From positions 370,612 to 434,611 of the forward strand of contig NZ_CABPSA010000005.1 in the NCBI RefSeq assembly GCF_902459615.1: a stretch of DNA of 64,000 bases, read 5' to 3'. Of the stretch, positions 35,335 through 45,167 are shown piece after piece (the first letter of the stretch is position 1; each line of letters begins with the position of its first letter). A program made the translations under genes and the position numbers. The notes under the pieces were generated by a model. The model was not told where the DNA came from. It searched no databases and saw only the letters and a list, made by a program, of their open reading frames with translations. Origin of the DNA: Pandoraea commovens (GTDB lineage Bacteria; Pseudomonadota; Gammaproteobacteria; Burkholderiales; Burkholderiaceae).

Positions 35335-36972
35335 TCAGTAGCCCGCAGCGAGGCCGTCGCGACGGCTGTCGCTCGCGGCCACGTAGCCGCGCTCCGGATC
35401 GTTGCGATCCAGACGCCAGATGTACTGGCCGGAGCCGAAGTCCATGTACGGGTCGTCAATGGACTTGAGCTTGTGGCCCAGCGCTACGAGCCCGGCCACC
35501 GTTTCGCGGTCCATCGTCGACTCGATATCGACGGTGAAGTCGCGATTGACCTTCCAGCGCGGCGCGTCGCAGGCGGCCTGCGGTTGCTGACCGTAGTCGA
35601 GCATGCGTACCACCGATTGCAGATGGCCTTGAGGCTGCATGTCGCCGCCCATCACCCCGAAACTCATCACGGCTTCGTGCTGACCGTTGACCTTCTGCGT
35701 GAGGAACGCCGGAATGATCGTGTGGAACGGGCGCTTGCCGCCCTCGACCACGTTCGCCGACTTCGGGTCCATCGAGAAACCGCAGCCACGGTTTTGCAGC
35801 GCGATGCCGTAGTCCGGCACCACGACGCCCGAGCCGAAACCCATGTAGTTCGACTGGATGAAGCTGACCATCATGCCCTGCTCGTCAGCGGCCGTCAGGT
35901 AGATGGTGCCGCCGGACTTCGGCATGCCGAAGTCGAAGTGCGTCGCCTTGTCCGGATCGATGAGCTTCGCGCGCTCGGTCAGGTAAGCGTCGTCGAGCAT
36001 CTGCTCCGGCGTCACTTCCATCGAGCGCGGATCGGCCACGTACTTGTAGAGATCGGCGAAGGCCAGCTTCATCGCCTCGATCTGCAAGTGCTGCGAATGC
36101 ACGCGGTCCACCGCGAGGCTGGAGACATCGAACTTGTCCAGAATGCCCAGCGCGATCAACGCTGCGATGCCCTGTCCGTTGGGCGGAATTTCGTGCACGG
36201 TGTAACCGCGATAATCCTTCTCGATGGGCTTGACCCAATCGGCGCGATAGTTGCGCAGATCGTCGGTCGTCATCACGCCACCATGCTCGGCGCTCCAGGC
36301 CGCGATGCGCTCGGCGATCTCGCCCTCGTAGTACGCACGCGGGCCCTCCTTCGCCAGCAGACGCAGCGTACGGGCGTGGCCCGGCATGCGCATCATCTCG
36401 CTGGTGGTCGGCGCGCGGCCATTCGGCATGAACGTCTGCGCGTATCCCGGCTGATTCTTGAGTTCGGGCACCGCTGCGGCCCACTTGCGCGCCACGATGT
36501 TCGCGACAGCATGACCGCGCTCGGCGATCTCGATGGCCGGGGCCATCAGGTCGGCGAACGGCAGCTTGCCGAACTTCGCGTGCAGGGCTTCCCAACCGGC
36601 GATCACGCCGGGAATGCTGACGGAGTCGACGCCGCGAATCGGCTGCTTGGCGATGCCGTGCTCCTCGCCGTACTTCTTGCGGAAGTAGTCGACGTTCCAT
36701 GCGCCGGGGGCGGTGCCCGAGGCGTTCAGGCCATGCACCTGCTTGCCGTCCCATACCAGCGCGAAGCAATCCCCGCCCAGACCGTTGGAGACCGGCTCGA
36801 CGATGGTCATGCACGCGGCAGCGGCAATCGCGGCGTCGACGGCATTACCGCCCTGCCAGAGAATGCGCAGACCGGCTTGCGCGGCGAGCGGGTGCGACGT
36901 CGACACGATGTTGCGGGCGAACACCGGCAGGCGCGGCGTCGGGTACGGGTTTTGCCAGTTGAAGTGCGTCAT
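35335..36972 (-). CDS. Gamma-glutamyltransferase family enzyme without signal peptide
   Basis: 545-residue Ntn-hydrolase. Thr356 in SGGTIYLTAADEQG aligns with the nucleophile and autoprocessing site of the classical enzyme, though the usual TTHYS is TIYLT here. Other marks: QGGNAVDAAIAAA (40-52), GLGGDCFALVW, GVDSVSIPGVIAGWEALH, GGDMQPQGHLQ. No signal peptide, unlike the enzyme at 53275, so it acts in the cytoplasm. It is the last gene of a peptide/glutathione-type ABC operon and may hydrolyse the imported gamma-glutamyl or related compound. Some relatives are acylases or oxamate-type amidohydrolases, so the substrate is open. Confidence 0.87.
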   Translation of the reverse strand: MTHFNWQNPYPTPRLPVFARNIVSTSHPLAAQAGLRILWQGGNAVDAAIAAAACMTIVEPVSNGLGGDCFALVWDGKQVHGLNASGTAPGAWNVDYFRKKYGEEHGIAKQPIRGVDSVSIPGVIAGWEALHAKFGKLPFADLMAPAIEIAERGHAVANIVARKWAAAVPELKNQPGYAQTFMPNGRAPTTSEMMRMPGHARTLRLLAKEGPRAYYEGEIAERIAAWSAEHGGVMTTDDLRNYRADWVKPIEKDYRGYTVHEIPPNGQGIAALIALGILDKFDVSSLAVDRVHSQHLQIEAMKLAFADLYKYVADPRSMEVTPEQMLDDAYLTERAKLIDPDKATHFDFGMPKSGGTIYLTAADEQGMMVSFIQSNYMGFGSGVVVPDYGIALQNRGCGFSMDPKSANVVEGGKRPFHTIIPAFLTQKVNGQHEAVMSFGVMGGDMQPQGHLQSVVRMLDYGQQPQAACDAPRWKVNRDFTVDIESTMDRETVAGLVALGHKLKSIDDPYMDFGSGQYIWRLDRNDPERGYVAASDSRRDGLAAGY

Positions 36973-37050
36973 GGGAATCGCTGATGACCTCTGTCTCGAA
37001 TGGTTGGAATAAGTCTGCCGGAGCGTGATGTTGCTTTGGTTGCGTGACGT

Positions 37051-37986
37051 TTATTGCTCGCGAGGATCCAGCGCGTCGCGCAGTCCGTCACCCAGCAGGT
37101 TGAAGCCGAGTACCGTCAGGAAAATGGCGATACCGGGAAAAATGGACATCCAGGGTGCTTGTTCGACAAAGTCCTTGGCCGTGTTGAGCATCGAGCCCCA
37201 CGACGGCAAAGGCGGCAATTGCCCCAGCCCGAGGAACGACAGGCTCGCCTCGGCAATGATCGCGGTCGCGACCGTGAGACTGGCCTGAACGATGATTGGC
37301 GGCAGCACGTTCGGCAGGATGTAGCGCACGATGATGCGCGTGTCCGTGAGGCCGATAGCACGCGCACCCTCGACGTACTCTTCCGCCTTCACGGTGAGCG
37401 CCTGCGCGCGCGCCAGCCGGACGAAGCGCGGCATGGCGGACACACCGATGGCAATCATCGCGTTGGTGAGGCTCGCGCCGAGGAACGCCGCCATCGCAAT
37501 GGCCAGAATCAGGAACGGGATGGACAGCAGCGCGTCGGCCAGCCGCGAGACGATGGCGTCGACCCAGCGGCCGAAGTAGCCCGCCAGGAGTCCTAGCGGC
37601 ACGCCCACGATCACCGCGATACCGACCGACACCACCCCCGCCGCCAGCGACGCCTGCGCGCCGTAGATCATTCGCGCGAGAATGTCGCGGCCCAGCTCGT
37701 CGGTGCCGAACCAGTGCAGCGCACTCGGCGCCTGACGCACCGTCATGAAACTCGTGGCAATCGGGTCGTAGGGCGAGATCCACGGCGCGAGCAGGGCGAC
37801 GAGGACCGCGAACGCGACGATGATTGCCCCGGCGACGGCCGCCTTGTTGCGCGCGAACTTGCGCAGCCCGCGATAGCGACGACGCGGCAGGCGCTCGGCG
37901 CTCACGGCAGCGGCCACCGGCGCGACGGTAGGATTCGCGTCCGGCGTCGAAGAGGATGACGTCTGTGTCGTCTGGATAGCAGCCAT
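37051..37986 (-). CDS. Peptide/glutathione-type ABC transporter permease (DppC/GsiD family)
   Basis: 311-residue inner-membrane permease with about six helices. The N-terminal 30 residues are low-complexity, followed by RRYRGLRKFARNKAAVAGA. Family motifs: FGTDELGRDILARMIYGAQASL and the EAA loop (EEYVEGARAIGLTDTRIIVRYILPNVLPPIIV). It pairs with the upstream DppB-type permease, 24 bases away. Imports a dipeptide-like or gamma-glutamyl compound from the periplasm. Confidence 0.92.
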   Translation of the reverse strand: MAAIQTTQTSSSSTPDANPTVAPVAAAVSAERLPRRRYRGLRKFARNKAAVAGAIIVAFAVLVALLAPWISPYDPIATSFMTVRQAPSALHWFGTDELGRDILARMIYGAQASLAAGVVSVGIAVIVGVPLGLLAGYFGRWVDAIVSRLADALLSIPFLILAIAMAAFLGASLTNAMIAIGVSAMPRFVRLARAQALTVKAEEYVEGARAIGLTDTRIIVRYILPNVLPPIIVQASLTVATAIIAEASLSFLGLGQLPPLPSWGSMLNTAKDFVEQAPWMSIFPGIAIFLTVLGFNLLGDGLRDALDPREQ

Positions 37987-38010
37987 GTTCTCTAGGGTCT
38001 GTTCACATTC

Positions 38011-38955
38011 TCAGGCGCGACGCAGGCGCGGGTTAAGCAGGACGTAAAGCACGTCGGCCAGCAGGTTCAGCACGATGAAACTCACAGCGGTCACCAGCAC
38101 GACACCCTGCACCACCGCATAATCGCGGTTGAACACAGCGTCGACGACCAGCTTGCCGAAGCCCGGAATCGTGAAGACCTGTTCCGTCAGCACCGCCCCC
38201 GCGAGCAACTCGCCGAACAGCAGCGCCAGCACCGTCACAATCGGGATCAACGCATTGCGAAACGCATGTTTGAGCACCACCGTACCGCGCAGCAGCCCCT
38301 TCGCACGCGCCGTACGGATGTAATCGGTGCGCAGCACGCCGAGCATGGCGCTGCGCGTGTGACGCATCAGTTGCGCGCCCAGCGCCGCCCCGAGCACAAA
38401 AGCGGGCATCACCATCGTCTTGAAGCTCATCCACAGATCTTCGCTCGGTGGCACGTAGCCCGACGACGGCAGCAACTGCCAGCGCACGGAGATGAGGAAG
38501 ATCAGCAGAATGCCGAGCCAGAAGTTCGGAATCGACATGCCCGAGAGCGCCAGCACGTTGGATCCGTAATCGATGGCTTTGCCACGATTGGCCGCCGAGA
38601 GAATACCCAGCGGAATACCGATGCCAATAGCGATCACGAGGCCGAACATGGCCAGTTGCAGCGTGACGGGCAACTTCTGCGCGATGAGTTTCGTCACAGG
38701 CTCGCCCGTGCGCAACGAGTTGCCGAGATCGCCGCGCAGCACGCTGCCGATCCACAGCGCGTACTGTGTGGGCAGCGGCTTGTCGAGGTGATACTTCTCG
38801 CGCAGGGCAGCGATGACCTGCGGGTTCTGATCCTCGCCAGCCATCGCGAGCACGGGATCGCCGGGCAGCATCTTCTGCAACCCGAAGATCATCATCGACA
38901 CGATGATGAGCGTGGGAATGGCAACCAGCGCACGATGGACGACGAGGCGCAGCAT
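38011..38955 (-). CDS. Peptide/glutathione-type ABC transporter permease (DppB/GsiC family)
   Basis: 314 residues; six helices. Starts MLRLVVHRALVAIPTLIIVSMMIFGL, then LPGDPVLAMAGEDQNP, and the EAA loop DYIRTARAKGLLRGTVVLKHAFRNALIPIVTVL. It forms the membrane channel with the DppC-type permease. Thirteen bases after the binding-protein gene. Confidence 0.93.
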   Translation of the reverse strand: MLRLVVHRALVAIPTLIIVSMMIFGLQKMLPGDPVLAMAGEDQNPQVIAALREKYHLDKPLPTQYALWIGSVLRGDLGNSLRTGEPVTKLIAQKLPVTLQLAMFGLVIAIGIGIPLGILSAANRGKAIDYGSNVLALSGMSIPNFWLGILLIFLISVRWQLLPSSGYVPPSEDLWMSFKTMVMPAFVLGAALGAQLMRHTRSAMLGVLRTDYIRTARAKGLLRGTVVLKHAFRNALIPIVTVLALLFGELLAGAVLTEQVFTIPGFGKLVVDAVFNRDYAVVQGVVLVTAVSFIVLNLLADVLYVLLNPRLRRA

Positions 38956-38968
38956 GGCGGCAGTCCCC

Positions 38969-40471
38969 TTAGCCCTTGATGGTCACGCCGCGCAGACGGA
39001 TCAGACCGTCCGGGTAGGCCACAAAGCCCTGCACCTTCTTCGTGAGCACATACGGCCACGGCTGCACGTACAGATAGAGGATCGGGTCTTCGTCGGACAG
39101 GATCTTGTTCGCGGCGTCATACAACGGCTTGCGCTCGGCGACGGTAGACTTCACGCGTGCGTCGTTCAGCAGCTTGTCGACCTCGGCGTTGCAGTACTGG
39201 CCGTAGTTCAGATTGCCCTTGCACGAGACGAACTGATGCAGGTTGCCGTCCGGATCGACACGTCCCGACCAGCCGTTGTAGAGCACGTCGAAGTCGCCAC
39301 GGTGCGCGGCGTCGAGTGCCGCCGCGTAGTCCATCGGGCGCAGCTTAAGCGTGATGCCCGCTTCCGCGAGCATCGCCTGCAACATCTGCGCCATCTGGTT
39401 GGAGACGGTGCTGTTGCCGAAGCTCAACGTCACGTTGACCTTCTCGAAACCGGCCGACTTCAGCAGCGCTTTCGCCTTCGCAACATCGCGCTTCGTGGTT
39501 TTGATCGACGTGTCGTAATACTGCCCCGTGCGCGGTAATGCCTGATTGGCGGGGGTGAAGATGCCACCGCCGATCACCTGATTGATGGCGTCGCGGTCGA
39601 TGGCCAGATCGAACGCCTGACGCACGCGCTTGTCACGCAGAGCCTTGTTCGCATTCGGTGCGACGTTGAACGTCAGGCCGTAGTAGCCGAGGCCGTCCAT
39701 CGAGATGAAGGTGAGGTTCGCGTCGCGCTTGACCGACTTCACGTCGGACGGCGAGAGACGCTCCAGCATGTCGAGCGAGCCCGAACGCACGTTTGCAAGA
39801 CGCACCGTCGTGTCCGGAATCGGCAGGAAGATGACCTTCTGGATGGGGTACTTGTCAGCTTCCCAGAAGCCCGGGAATTTCTCCAGCACCACGCGATCGT
39901 TCTGCACACGCTGCACGAACTTGTACGGGCCGGAACACACCGGCTTCGATTGCACGCTCGCATCGTCGGCCAGCGTCTTGGGCGCGAGCATCATCCCCGC
40001 ACGGTCGGACAGCGTGGCGAGCAGCGCCGAGTCCGGGGCCTTGAGCACGATGTTCACGGTCGAGTCGTCCACCACGTCGACATGGTCGATGGACGACAGC
40101 TCGCTCTTGCGGTTGCTTGCCTGCATCGTGCGCGCACGGTCGAGGTTGGCCTTCACGGCGGCGGCGTTGAACGGCTCGTCGTCGTGGAACTTCACGCCCT
40201 TGCGCAGTTTGAACGTCCACGTCTTGCCGTCGGCACTCACATTCCATGCGGTGGCCAGCATCGGGACGAACTTCAGATCGGTGCTGATATCGACCAGCGA
40301 GCTGCACAGCGAGCGCAGCACCATGCGGTCGACGACCTGCGAACTGCGCGCAGGATCGAGCGAACCGATGTCTTCCTGCAAGCCAATCCGGATAGTCGAT
40401 TGCGCCATGGCCGAAGCCGCGCCGGTCGTGAGAGCCGCCGCCAATACAAGATCGAGCAGAACGTTGCGCAT
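38969..40471 (-). CDS. Periplasmic substrate-binding protein of the peptide/glutathione ABC importer
   Basis: 500 residues, SBP family 5. Signal peptide MRNVLLDLVLAAALTTGAASAMAQ (1-24), no lipobox. Domain marks: LVDISTDLKFVPMLATAWNVSADGKTWTFKLRKGVKFHDDEPFNAAAVKANLDR and VRQAFDLAIDRDAI. The start at 40471 gives a proper signal peptide; the frame upstream is arginine-rich noise. Two cysteines in QFVSCKGNLNYGQYCNAEV may form a disulfide, as in some glutathione- or dipeptide-binding relatives. Ligand is not evident from sequence. Confidence 0.92.
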   Translation of the reverse strand: MRNVLLDLVLAAALTTGAASAMAQSTIRIGLQEDIGSLDPARSSQVVDRMVLRSLCSSLVDISTDLKFVPMLATAWNVSADGKTWTFKLRKGVKFHDDEPFNAAAVKANLDRARTMQASNRKSELSSIDHVDVVDDSTVNIVLKAPDSALLATLSDRAGMMLAPKTLADDASVQSKPVCSGPYKFVQRVQNDRVVLEKFPGFWEADKYPIQKVIFLPIPDTTVRLANVRSGSLDMLERLSPSDVKSVKRDANLTFISMDGLGYYGLTFNVAPNANKALRDKRVRQAFDLAIDRDAINQVIGGGIFTPANQALPRTGQYYDTSIKTTKRDVAKAKALLKSAGFEKVNVTLSFGNSTVSNQMAQMLQAMLAEAGITLKLRPMDYAAALDAAHRGDFDVLYNGWSGRVDPDGNLHQFVSCKGNLNYGQYCNAEVDKLLNDARVKSTVAERKPLYDAANKILSDEDPILYLYVQPWPYVLTKKVQGFVAYPDGLIRLRGVTIKG

Positions 40472-40514
40472 GCGTGTGATCCCTTGTCTGTGTGATGGTG
40501 TCGTGAAGGTGTTC

Positions 40515-41621
40515 TTATGCACTCGTGCGGGCCGCGATCGCATCGGCCTGCGACTGTCGCGCCCGGTACAGCGCGAGCCGCTCGCCCAGCTTCTCGCTCG
40601 GTGCCGCCGCCCGTGCCGGGCTTGCTCCGGCGTTCTGAATCTCACGCCAGAAGTGGCAGGCGACCTGTCGGCCGTCCGGCAGCACTTCGTCGACCGGCTT
40701 CTGCTCCCGACATGCCGCGCGCGCATGCGGGCAGCGCGGGTGGAAGCGGCACCCCCGCGGCGGCGCGGTCGGGCTGGGCAGTTCGCCCCCCAGCGGCGCG
40801 CGCTCGCGTCGCAGATGCGGACGGCTCGCCGGAATCGCCTGAAGCAGCGCCTGTGTATAGGGGTGCAGCGGGTTGTCGAAGAGCGCATCGGCGCTCGCCA
40901 GCTCGACGATCTCGCCGAGATACATCACCGCCACCCGGTCGCTCATGTGGCGAATCACCGCCAGATCGTGCGCGACCATGATGAGCGTGAGGCCGAAGTC
41001 ATGCTTGAGCCGTTCGAGCAAGTTGATGACCTGCGCCTGCACGGAGACGTCGAGCGCCGAAACCGGTTCGTCGCCGATGATCACGCGCGGCTCACCGGCC
41101 AGTGCGCGTGCGATGCCGATGCGTTGGCGTTGTCCGCCGGAAAACTCATGCGGGAAGCGTTGCGCGTAGTCCGGTTGCAGCCCGACGGTGCGCAGCAGTT
41201 CGGCGACGCGCTCGTCGCGAGCGCGTCCGTGGGCGAGGCCGTGCAACGCAATCGGCTCACCGATCAGTCCGCCCACGGTCATGCTCGGATTGAGCGACGC
41301 GAACGGGTCCTGGAAGATGATCTGAAGTTCGCGCCGCAGACGCCGCATCGCGCCCGCCCCCAGTGTCATGATGTCTTCGCCCTGATAGCGCACTTCGCCG
41401 CGTGTCGCGTCGAGCAGTCGCAGCAGCAGACGTCCCAGCGTGGATTTTCCGCAGCCCGATTCGCCGACGATGGCGAACGTCTCGCCCGCCTGCACGGCGA
41501 ACGACACGCCGTTGACGGCATACACCGTGGGGGCGCGTGAAAAGCCGAGGCGATGGCCGCCGAAGTGCTTGGTCAGATCGCGGGCTTCGAGCAGCGGGGA
41601 CATTGTCGATGGTGCGTTCAT
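40515..41621 (-). CDS. ABC transporter ATP-binding protein (DppF family)
   Basis: 368 residues. Walker [13 protein letters not shown], signature FSGGQRQRIGIARAL, Walker B VIIGDEPVSALDVS and the H-loop VAHDLAVI, plus the C-terminal oligopeptide-type domain with a cysteine cluster (CRFHPRCPHARAAC) that in relatives may hold an iron-sulfur cluster. Start overlaps the stop of the other ATPase by 4 bases. C-terminal 60 residues are an unconserved, alanine/arginine-rich tail. Confidence 0.93.
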   Translation of the reverse strand: MNAPSTMSPLLEARDLTKHFGGHRLGFSRAPTVYAVNGVSFAVQAGETFAIVGESGCGKSTLGRLLLRLLDATRGEVRYQGEDIMTLGAGAMRRLRRELQIIFQDPFASLNPSMTVGGLIGEPIALHGLAHGRARDERVAELLRTVGLQPDYAQRFPHEFSGGQRQRIGIARALAGEPRVIIGDEPVSALDVSVQAQVINLLERLKHDFGLTLIMVAHDLAVIRHMSDRVAVMYLGEIVELASADALFDNPLHPYTQALLQAIPASRPHLRRERAPLGGELPSPTAPPRGCRFHPRCPHARAACREQKPVDEVLPDGRQVACHFWREIQNAGASPARAAAPSEKLGERLALYRARQSQADAIAARTSA

Positions 41622-42649
41622 GCCACGGCCTCCTCAAGCAAAGACGGCGGCGGGGTAAGCGACTCGACCGGCGCGAGCCAGCACGCCACGCGGTGCGCGC
41701 CGGACAATGTCCGCTCGGGCGGTGCCTCACGGGTGCAACGCGCCTCGGCGAACGGGCAACGCGGCGCAAAGCGGCATCCGGCGGGCATGCGCTCCGGCGA
41801 GGGCACTGCGCCACGAATCGTCGCCAGCGTGCCTTCGCGTTTGCCAATGGACGGGATCGCGCCCATCAGTCCGATGGTGTAAGGGTGCTGCGGATCGTCG
41901 AATATCTCGCTCACTGTGCCGTACTCGACGATGCGCCCGGCGTACATCACGGCCACGTCGTCCGCGACTTCGGCGACCACACCCAGATCGTGCGTGATGA
42001 GCACGACGGCGGTGCCGGTTTCGCGTTGCAACGTCTGAATGAGCGTGAGCACCTGCGCCTGAATCGTGACGTCGAGCGCGGTCGTCGGCTCGTCGGCGAT
42101 AAGCAGCGCGGGCCGGTTGGCGAGCGCCATCGCGATCATCACGCGCTGGCGCATACCGCCGGAGAGTTCGTGCGGATAGTTGTCGAGCCGGGTTTCGGGC
42201 GCGGGAATGCGCACGAGCTTGAGCATGTCGAGCGCTTCGGCACGCGCGGCGCGCCGGTCCAGCCCGCGATGTCGCCGAATGCCCTCCTCGATCTGATGGC
42301 CGATCGTGAACGACGGATTGAGCGACGTCATCGGCTCCTGAAAGATCATCGCCAGACGATTGCCGCGCAGGTCCGCGAAGTCGCGTTCGTCCAGCGCCAG
42401 CAGGTCGCGACCTTCGAAGACGGCGCGTCCGGCCACAAGGTTCGCCGGCGGGCTGGGTAACAAGCCCATAAGGGCCAGCGACGTCACGCTCTTGCCGCAT
42501 CCCGATTCGCCGACGATGCACAGCGTCTTGCCGGGGTGCACGGCGAAAGAGACGCCATCGATCAGATTCGGCGCGTCGGGTGCCTTGGAGAATTTCAGCG
42601 ACAGTCCGGTGACATCAAGCACCGGCCCAGCATCTGCGGGCATGGTCAT
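41618..42649 (-). CDS. ABC transporter ATP-binding protein (DppD family)
   Basis: 343 residues from ATG 42649 (ATG 42643 is also possible; neither has a good Shine-Dalgarno). Walker [16 protein letters not shown]-loop [14 protein letters not shown], signature [16 protein letters not shown], Walker [16 protein letters not shown]-loop ITHDLGVV. C-terminal [14 protein letters not shown] cluster as in its partner. First gene of the operon, divergent from LysR, with a palindrome in between. Confidence 0.92.
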   Translation of the reverse strand: MTMPADAGPVLDVTGLSLKFSKAPDAPNLIDGVSFAVHPGKTLCIVGESGCGKSVTSLALMGLLPSPPANLVAGRAVFEGRDLLALDERDFADLRGNRLAMIFQEPMTSLNPSFTIGHQIEEGIRRHRGLDRRAARAEALDMLKLVRIPAPETRLDNYPHELSGGMRQRVMIAMALANRPALLIADEPTTALDVTIQAQVLTLIQTLQRETGTAVVLITHDLGVVAEVADDVAVMYAGRIVEYGTVSEIFDDPQHPYTIGLMGAIPSIGKREGTLATIRGAVPSPERMPAGCRFAPRCPFAEARCTREAPPERTLSGAHRVACWLAPVESLTPPPSLLEEAVA

Positions 42650-42725
42650 GGGGCGCGTTGTGTGGGTCGGCCACCCGCTCATGCGGGATGTGCATGACAC
42701 GATTATGTCTTCCCCGCACGCAAAG

Positions 42726-42741
42726 GAAATATTAATATTTC
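42726..42741. promoter_or_regulatory. Perfect palindrome between the ABC operon and its divergent LysR gene
   Basis: GAAATATTAATATTTC is a 16-base uninterrupted palindrome, and matching continues three bases further on each side after one mismatch. It lies 33 bases before the LysR start. AT-rich sequence in a GC-rich setting; likely LysR box and promoter core. Confidence 0.55.
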
Positions 42742-42773
42742 TTTTTCATGCTTAAGTTATTTTTACTTCCCAA

Positions 42774-43643
42774 ATGCTCACCCTGCGCATGTTGAAGACG
42801 TTTCGTCTGGTGGCCCAAACCGGCTCGTTTGCGGCGGCGGCCGAGCGCGCCGCATTGACGCAGGCGGCCGTCAGTTTGCAGATGCGCGGGCTGGAGGACG
42901 CCGTCGGTCAGCGGCTGTTCGACCGGCGCGGGCGGCAGATCACGCTCACGCGTCAGGGACGCGAACTGTTTCCCCGCGTCGAGCAGATTCTGGCGCTCAC
43001 GGCCGAGCTGACCACCTCGCCCATCGATGCGATGCAGGGCCCCGTGACCATCGGCGCGGTGGTGTCGGTCATCGGCGCGCTCTCGCTCGTGGTCGCCGAA
43101 CTGAAGACCGCGCATCCGCAGCTCGATGTGCGGCTGACGTCCGCCCGCTCGGACGAATTGACCGATCTTGTCGAACAGGGAGAAGTGGACATCGCCGCCG
43201 TGGTCGCACGCGCGGACGACGCCCGCGCCGACGGACTGGTGTGGACGCCGCTCTACACCGAGCCGATGGTGATGGTCGTCAATCGCGACATCGCGCAAAC
43301 CGATCCGCAGCAGATTCTCGATGCACACGCGTTCCTGCGGTTCGACCGTCGCGTGCGAACCGGTCTCGTCGTCGAGCAGGCGTTGCGCGCCGCAAGACTC
43401 AGCGTGACCGAGTATCTGGAGCTGAACTCCATCGAGACAATCGTCGCGCTCGTGCGCAAGAACGTCGGCGTATCGGTATTGCCGTTGCTGCATCGAGGCG
43501 ATTGGCACGCTGACCCGCTGCTGCGCATTGTCCCCATCGCCGAGCCGCCACTGCTTCGCACCGTCGGCATGATTCATCGCGAACACGATTCGCGCACGCA
43601 CAACATTACCGCTGCGATTGCGGGCATGCTGTACGACGTTTGA
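42774..43643 (+). CDS. LysR-family regulator, probable regulator of the ABC/gamma-glutamyltransferase operon
   Basis: 289 residues. Helix-turn-helix at 1-60 (TLRMLKTFRLVAQTGSFAAAAERAALTQAAVSLQMRGLEDAVGQRLFDRRGRQITLT), effector domain after 90. Divergent from the ABC operon by 124 bases, hence likely its regulator. The ligand cannot be told; relatives with this FAAAAERAALTQAAVS helix are not tied to one pathway. Confidence 0.86.
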   Translation: MLTLRMLKTFRLVAQTGSFAAAAERAALTQAAVSLQMRGLEDAVGQRLFDRRGRQITLTRQGRELFPRVEQILALTAELTTSPIDAMQGPVTIGAVVSVIGALSLVVAELKTAHPQLDVRLTSARSDELTDLVEQGEVDIAAVVARADDARADGLVWTPLYTEPMVMVVNRDIAQTDPQQILDAHAFLRFDRRVRTGLVVEQALRAARLSVTEYLELNSIETIVALVRKNVGVSVLPLLHRGDWHADPLLRIVPIAEPPLLRTVGMIHREHDSRTHNITAAIAGMLYDV

Positions 43644-43754
43644 ACCAGCTTGAACGGGTTTGACACGCACGAACAAGTCGCGCAAATGACAACGGCGTGA
43701 ACTTTGTCGCGCCGTTGGCGGGAAACAACGTGAAATGAAATTGTTGAGCGGCGT

Positions 43755-45089
43755 TCAGTCTTTCGTTTCAAGTGCTTTGTTGATGCGTAGTGCGAGCAGC
43801 GTGCAGACCGTGCCGGAGAGCAGATAGCCGCTCACGGCGATCAGGCCGAACTCTGCCGACAATCCGAGTGCGACGAGCGGTGCGAACGCCGCGCCCAGCA
43901 GCCACGCAAAGTCCGTCGTGAGCGCCGCCCCGGTGTAGCGAAAGCGCTGCTCGAAGTTGGACGTCACCGTACCGGCCGCCTGACCGTACGACAGCCCGAG
44001 CAGGCCGAAGCCCACCAGAATGAAGATGTCCTGCCCCACCGAACTGCCGCCCATCAGGAACGGCGCAAACAGGGCGAAGACGCCGATGAAGATCGCGAAA
44101 AGACCCAATGTCGTGCGTCGGCCAATGCGGTCGGCAATGCGTCCGGAAATCACCGTGCAGATGATTGCGATCACCGCGCCGAAGAGCTGCACGATCAGCA
44201 CGCTGTTCAGATCCTGCGTGTTTTGCAGCGAAATCCACGACAGCGGGAACACCGTCACCAGGTGGAAGAGCGCATAACTTGCCAGCGCCGCGAACGCGCC
44301 GAGGAAGATGTTGTAGCCCTGCGAGCGCACCATCTCCCGCGTGCTGATCGGCTCCAGTTGCCCCTCTTCGAGCATGGCCGTGTATTCGTTCGTCACGACC
44401 AGACGCAGCCGCGCGAACAGCGCCACCACGTTCACAGCGAACGCGACGTAGAACGGATAACGCCAGCCCCAGGTGAGGAAGTCGTCCGGATCGAGGCTCC
44501 AGTGCAGAAACAGGAACAGCGACGCCGCGATGATGAATCCGATCGGCGCGCCCAGTTGCCCCATCATCGAATACCAGCCGCGCCGCTGCGGCGGGGCGTT
44601 CATCGCCAGTAGCGACGGCAAGCCGTCCCACGAGCCGCCGAAGCCGATGCCCTGCACCAGACGGAAGAAAGCGAGCAGCCAGATGGCCTTGTCGCCGATC
44701 ACCGCGTGCCCCGGCAGAAAGGCCATGCCCGCCGTTGCCGTACCGAGCACGAACAGCGCCGCCGTGAGCTTGACGCTGCGTCCCCAGCGACGCTGCACGT
44801 TCATGAAGAGCGTGGTGCCGAACGGGCGCGAGATAAAGGCGAAGGAGAAGATCGTGAACGAGTACAGCAGCCCGTGAAGGCCGTCCGCAAACGGGAAGAA
44901 AACGTGTGGAAAGACGAGAACGGCAGCGATGCCGAACACAAAGAAGTCGAAGTACTCGGAGGCGCGTCCAACAACCACGCCGACCGCGATTTCCTCAGGC
45001 GCGATACGGGATTTACTCCCGTGATCGTGCGCTGTCGGCGCGCCGGGTGCCCCCGGTTGCGTCGGCGATTGATGAGCACTGCTTGACAT
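43755..45089 (-). CDS. MHS-family MFS transporter (metabolite:H+ symporter)
   Basis: 444 residues, 12 helices. GRASEYFDFFVFGIAAVLVFPHVFFP in helix 1 and RPFGTTLFMNVQRRWGRSVKL in loop 2-3 are marks of the MHS group (citrate, proline/betaine, shikimate and ketoglutarate carriers). FRLVQGIGFGGSWDGLPSL follows. ATG at 45089 is behind GAGGGGG. Histidine-containing cytoplasmic N-terminus. Divergent from cyoA, with a TAGGGT-TT-ACCCTA palindrome between. Substrate unknown, perhaps a respiratory organic acid. Confidence 0.85.
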   Translation of the reverse strand: MSSSAHQSPTQPGAPGAPTAHDHGSKSRIAPEEIAVGVVVGRASEYFDFFVFGIAAVLVFPHVFFPFADGLHGLLYSFTIFSFAFISRPFGTTLFMNVQRRWGRSVKLTAALFVLGTATAGMAFLPGHAVIGDKAIWLLAFFRLVQGIGFGGSWDGLPSLLAMNAPPQRRGWYSMMGQLGAPIGFIIAASLFLFLHWSLDPDDFLTWGWRYPFYVAFAVNVVALFARLRLVVTNEYTAMLEEGQLEPISTREMVRSQGYNIFLGAFAALASYALFHLVTVFPLSWISLQNTQDLNSVLIVQLFGAVIAIICTVISGRIADRIGRRTTLGLFAIFIGVFALFAPFLMGGSSVGQDIFILVGFGLLGLSYGQAAGTVTSNFEQRFRYTGAALTTDFAWLLGAAFAPLVALGLSAEFGLIAVSGYLLSGTVCTLLALRINKALETKD

Positions 45090-45167
45090 TATCGGACCCC
45101 CTCGCGGATCGGGATGACGATGACACTCGTGCCAGAAAAGCATCGCAGGTATCTCGAATTGCCGCTA

